Source: Ruminococcaceae bacterium UBA5401
Lineage (GTDB): Bacteria; Bacillota; Clostridia; Oscillospirales; Acutalibacteraceae
Assembly: GCA_002409675.1 (NCBI GenBank)
Contig: DHOB01000049.1
Location: 1-7,308 of the forward strand
Length of the DNA: 7,308 nucleotides
Reading direction: 5' to 3'
The notes under the pieces were generated by a model. The model was not told the origin of the DNA. It saw only the letters and a program-made list of their open reading frames with translations, and searched no databases. A program made the translations under genes and the position numbers. This document shows positions 5,346 through 7,308 of the stretch, one piece after another (positions within the stretch are counted from its first letter, which is position 1; the number at the start of each line of letters is the position of its first letter).

Positions 5346-6071
5346 ATGCGGAAGGCGCTGGTTACGGGCGCGTCGCGCGGCATCGGGCGGGCCGTGGCGC
5401 GCAGACTGAACCGGGACGGGTTTTACGTGGTGCTCAACTACGCCCGCTCCGACCGGGAGGCGCGCGCTCTGCTCGACGAGCTGAACGGCGTCCCCGGCGG
5501 CGGGGGAGCCGGTCTGTTCCGGGCGGACGTCTCGGACCGCGCACAGGTCGAGGCCATGTTCCGCTCGGCCGGCAGCGTGGATGTGCTGGTCAACAACGCG
5601 GGCGTCGCCCAGCGGAAGCTGTTCACCGACCTGACGGAGGAGGACTGGGAGCGCATGTTCGCCGTGGACGTCACGGGCGTGTTCCACTGCTGCCAGGCCG
5701 CGCTGCCCGCCATGATCCGCCGGAAGCGGGGAAGCATCATCAACGTCTCTTCGATGTGGGGGCAGACGGGCGGCTCCTGCGAGGTGCACTACTCCGCCGC
5801 AAAGGCCGCCGTGATCGGCCTGACGAAAGCCCTCGCCAAAGAAGTCGGCCCGTCGGGCGTCCGGGTCAACTGCATCGCGCCGGGGGTTATCAACACGCGC
5901 ATGAACGCCGGCCTCGGGCCCGAAGACCTGCGCGCGCTGAAAGAGGAGACGCCCCTCGGGCGCCTCGGCACGCCGGAGGATATCGCCGCGGCCGTGTCGT
6001 TTCTCGCTTCGCCCGGCGCGGGATTCGTCACCGGGCAGGTGCTCGGCGTGAACGGCGGCATCGTGATTTAA
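5346..6071 (+). CDS. Short-chain dehydrogenase/reductase, FabG/YmfI-like
   Basis: A classical SDR of 241 aa, a soluble NAD(P)H-dependent oxidoreductase. The cofactor motif TGASRGIG is at 7-14, and Arg11 plus NYARS (31-35) suggest NADPH. NNAG is at 83-86. The catalytic Ser is in NVSS (Ser136 probable), with Tyr149 and Lys153 in YSAAK. LGPSGVRVNCIAPGVINT and the C-terminal FVTGQVLGVNGG are FabG-like. At the fourth tetrad position, normally Asn (NxxGVF), this protein has Asp108 (DVTGVF). The segment SMWGQTGGSCEVHYSAAKA recalls clostridial homologues of Bacillus YmfI, an EF-P 5-aminopentanone reductase (from memory, unchecked), so FabG of fatty-acid synthesis is not assured. ATG at 5346 follows GGGGAG by 8 bases. 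No fab genes are adjacent. The stop overlaps that of convergent manA. Confidence 0.93.
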   Translation: MRKALVTGASRGIGRAVARRLNRDGFYVVLNYARSDREARALLDELNGVPGGGGAGLFRADVSDRAQVEAMFRSAGSVDVLVNNAGVAQRKLFTDLTEEDWERMFAVDVTGVFHCCQAALPAMIRRKRGSIINVSSMWGQTGGSCEVHYSAAKAAVIGLTKALAKEVGPSGVRVNCIAPGVINTRMNAGLGPEDLRALKEETPLGRLGTPEDIAAAVSFLASPGAGFVTGQVLGVNGGIVI

Positions 6072-7054
6072 ACCGTCGTGTGCAGAACGCGGCAGTCCCC
6101 TTTGACCACGTAGTCGCCGTAGCCCGCAGGGACGAAGACGCTGTCGCCCTTCCGGAACGCGAACAGGGGCTTTCCCCGGTCCAGAAGGAGCGCGTCGCCG
6201 TCCAGGCAGATCAGCGAATGGAAGCTTTTTTCGTCCGCGCGCAGGGCCGCTTCCCGGATTTTCATCTCGTAGACGGTGAAGATATCGCAGGAGGCCAGCA
6301 GCCGGCGGCTGAAGCCGTCGAGGCTCTCCGGGCCGCCCTGCGGGCGCGTGGGGCGGGTCGGGCGCTCCAGCCGGGTCACGTCCAGCGCCTGCGCGATGTG
6401 GAGCGGGCGGGTTTTGCCGTTGGTGTCCACGCGGCCGTAGTCGTAGATGCGGTAGGTGAGGTTGGAGTTCTGCTGGATTTCGGCAATCAGGATTCCGGCC
6501 CCGATGGCGTGCAGGGTGCCCGCTTCGATGAAGAACACGTCGCCCGCATGCACCGGGACGCGGTTCAGGACCTGCTCCAGCGTATTGTCCGCGATTCTTT
6601 TCCGGAACTCGTCTTTTGAGATTTTGTGGTCGAAGCCGTAGTACAGGCTCGCGCCCGGCTCGCAGTCCACAACGTACCACATCTCCGTTTTGCCGTAGCC
6701 GCCCCCGTGGGCGCGGACGTAGGCGTCGTCCGGGTGGACCTGGATGGAAAGCTTTTTCTTGGCGTCGATCAGCTTGATTAAAAGCGGAAAGTAAGGGAAT
6801 TTTTCGCAGTCGGTCCCCAGAATGCCGCGGCCCTGCTGCCCGAGCCATTCGGGGAACGGCGTGCCGGCGTCTTTTCCGGAGACGACGGTGGAAGGGCCGT
6901 CCGGATGGCTGGAGAGCAGCCAGGTCTCCGCAATCTTCGGGGCTTCGCTCTGCTGGTGGTATTCGGTGCGGAGCCGGTTGCCCCCCCAGAGGTAATCTTT
7001 GCACGCGCCTTTGAGCTTGACCGGATTGATGCGATCCAAAAGAATCACTCCCAT
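6068..7054 (-). CDS. manA: Mannose-6-phosphate isomerase, class I
   Basis: A cupin-fold, zinc-dependent cytoplasmic enzyme interconverting mannose-6-phosphate and fructose-6-phosphate. It feeds mannose into glycolysis or supplies mannose-6-P for glycan precursors. 328 aa, the short Bacillus-type length. Zinc ligands are visible as Gln105 and His107 (LSIQVHPDD), Glu124 (GKTEMWYV) and His182 (EAGTLHAIG). The catalytic-site Arg202 lies in TYRIYDYGR. The N terminus LKGACKDYLWGGNRL is typical. A Thr/Arg/Pro stretch (RPTRPTRP, 231-238) probably forms a loop. Start: ATG at 7054 lacks a Shine-Dalgarno sequence. The in-frame TTG at 7039 has GGAG 8 bases upstream and would give MDRINPVKLKG, so the protein may be five residues shorter. 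It has its own promoter, and its 3' end overlaps the SDR gene by 4 bases. Confidence 0.95.
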   Translation of the reverse strand: MGVILLDRINPVKLKGACKDYLWGGNRLRTEYHQQSEAPKIAETWLLSSHPDGPSTVVSGKDAGTPFPEWLGQQGRGILGTDCEKFPYFPLLIKLIDAKKKLSIQVHPDDAYVRAHGGGYGKTEMWYVVDCEPGASLYYGFDHKISKDEFRKRIADNTLEQVLNRVPVHAGDVFFIEAGTLHAIGAGILIAEIQQNSNLTYRIYDYGRVDTNGKTRPLHIAQALDVTRLERPTRPTRPQGGPESLDGFSRRLLASCDIFTVYEMKIREAALRADEKSFHSLICLDGDALLLDRGKPLFAFRKGDSVFVPAGYGDYVVKGDCRVLHTTV

Positions 7055-7094
7055 ATCGTTGAACTTTTTTAGATGAAAACGGACCTCGCTTTCT

Positions 7095-7122
7095 ATTGTA
7101 GGCGTTTGGCGGAAAATATCAA
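7095..7122 (-). promoter_or_regulatory. manA promoter
   Basis: The minus strand shows TTGATA (7117-7122), a 16-base spacer and TACAAT (7095-7100), each one mismatch from the sigma-A consensus. Transcription would start near 7088, leaving a leader of about 34-50 bases. I see no cre-like or other operator. Confidence 0.65.
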
Positions 7123-7173
7123 GGAACAGCCGGACCGGGGTATTTTTAACAGGATTGGATTCCCGAGAGATTC

Positions 7174-7192
7174 AAAAATGATTCTTATTTTT
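7174..7192 (+). promoter_or_regulatory. Imperfect AT-rich dyad beside the right-edge promoter, Fur/PerR-like
   Basis: AAAAATGA (7174-7181), three bases, then TTATTTTT (7185-7192) form an inverted repeat with one mismatch. It ends one base before the -35 hexamer. Its size, AT-richness and position resemble Fur-family (Fur/PerR) operators, but the match to their consensus is only partial. Confidence 0.3.
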
Positions 7193-7193
7193 A

Positions 7194-7222
7194 TTTACAA
7201 ACGGTCCCCGCGGTGATACACT
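7194..7222 (+). promoter_or_regulatory. Promoter of the right-edge gene
   Basis: TTTACA (7194-7199), a 17-base spacer and TACACT (7217-7222), with TG at 7214-7215 as an extended -10 element, form a good sigma-A type promoter. Transcription would start near 7229, about 46 bases before the ATG at 7275. Confidence 0.6.
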
Positions 7223-7274
7223 GAGAGCGGAGAAAAAAGCGCAAAGCTGAAAAAGGAAAGGATGTCTGAAAGAA

Positions 7275-7308
7275 ATGCGTATTTATGATTTTACGGTCAA
7301 GAATATCC
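7275..7308 (+). CDS. N terminus of a probable glutathione peroxidase-family protein (window edge)
   Basis: Only 11 codons are visible: MRIYDFTVKNI. This closely resembles the start of bacterial glutathione-peroxidase/BtuE-type thiol peroxidases (M-x-IYDFTVK, usually followed by a Ser-Leu-x-x-Tyr-x-Gly-Lys segment), which reduce peroxides in the cytoplasm. The identification rests on this short stretch alone. The purine-rich AAAGGA at 7257-7262 lies 12 bases before the ATG, somewhat far. An alternative ATG at 7262 has a closer GGA site but its frame stops after eight codons (MSERNAYL, 7262-7288). It could be a tiny upstream ORF overlapping this start. The gene has its own promoter with an adjacent dyad. 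Confidence 0.5.
   Translation, partial: MRIYDFTVKNI

Noticed and set aside
5270..6619. Plus-strand 449-aa open frame
   Set aside because: Runs over the SDR gene in another frame and then antisense to manA. It is Arg/Gly/Ala-rich and begins inside a terminator.
5295..7004. Minus-strand 569-aa open frame
   Set aside because: Overlaps manA in another frame and the SDR gene in antisense. manA has all its zinc ligands in its own frame, so this is a GC-driven shadow.

Overview
The window looks like chromosomal DNA from a GC-rich endospore-forming Firmicute, most likely a clostridial (Oscillospirales-type) organism. This is inferred from strong AAGGAGG-type ribosome binding sites, TATAAT promoters inside a roughly 60% GC sequence, a four-cysteine MetRS, clostridial-looking S2 and EF-Ts, and a Cys/Gly/Asn-rich protein resembling clostridial spore or surface proteins. 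I see no mobile element, CRISPR array, rRNA or tRNA.

Layout. Bases 1-1352 (minus) hold the first 450 codons of metG (methionyl-tRNA synthetase), cut by the window edge. It is divergent from the rpsB-tsf operon (1630-3346, plus; ribosomal protein S2 and EF-Ts) across a 277-base spacer. That spacer holds both promoters, an AT-rich dyad and a structured rpsB leader. A strong terminator (3369-3410) closes tsf. Convergent to it is a DapF-family gene (3450-4307, minus). Next on the plus strand is a short gene for a 228-aa protein with a triple NPCCG repeat (4501-5187), closed by its own terminator. Then come an SDR oxidoreductase (5346-6071, plus) and a class I mannose-6-phosphate isomerase manA (6068-7054, minus), whose stop codons overlap tail to tail. 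At the right edge a promoter and 11 codons of a new plus-strand gene appear, probably a glutathione-peroxidase-family protein.

How the genes fit together. MetRS, S2 and EF-Ts form a translation cluster, and the SDR may belong to an EF-P-modifying subgroup (uncertain). The other genes are short monocistronic units, each with its own promoter, and do not form an evident pathway.

Most notable point: the DapF homologue keeps the recognisable substrate-binding framework (GNPHC, ERGAG, NPDGSE) but has serine at both positions where diaminopimelate epimerase has its catalytic cysteines (residues 73 and 220 here). It is either a divergent enzyme with another chemistry or a non-catalytic relative. 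Secondary points are a nested hairpin leader before rpsB that may autoregulate S2, a perfect 24-base palindrome at the start of the SDR transcript, a possible sporulation-type promoter before the CCG-repeat protein, and a dyad beside the promoter of the right-edge gene.
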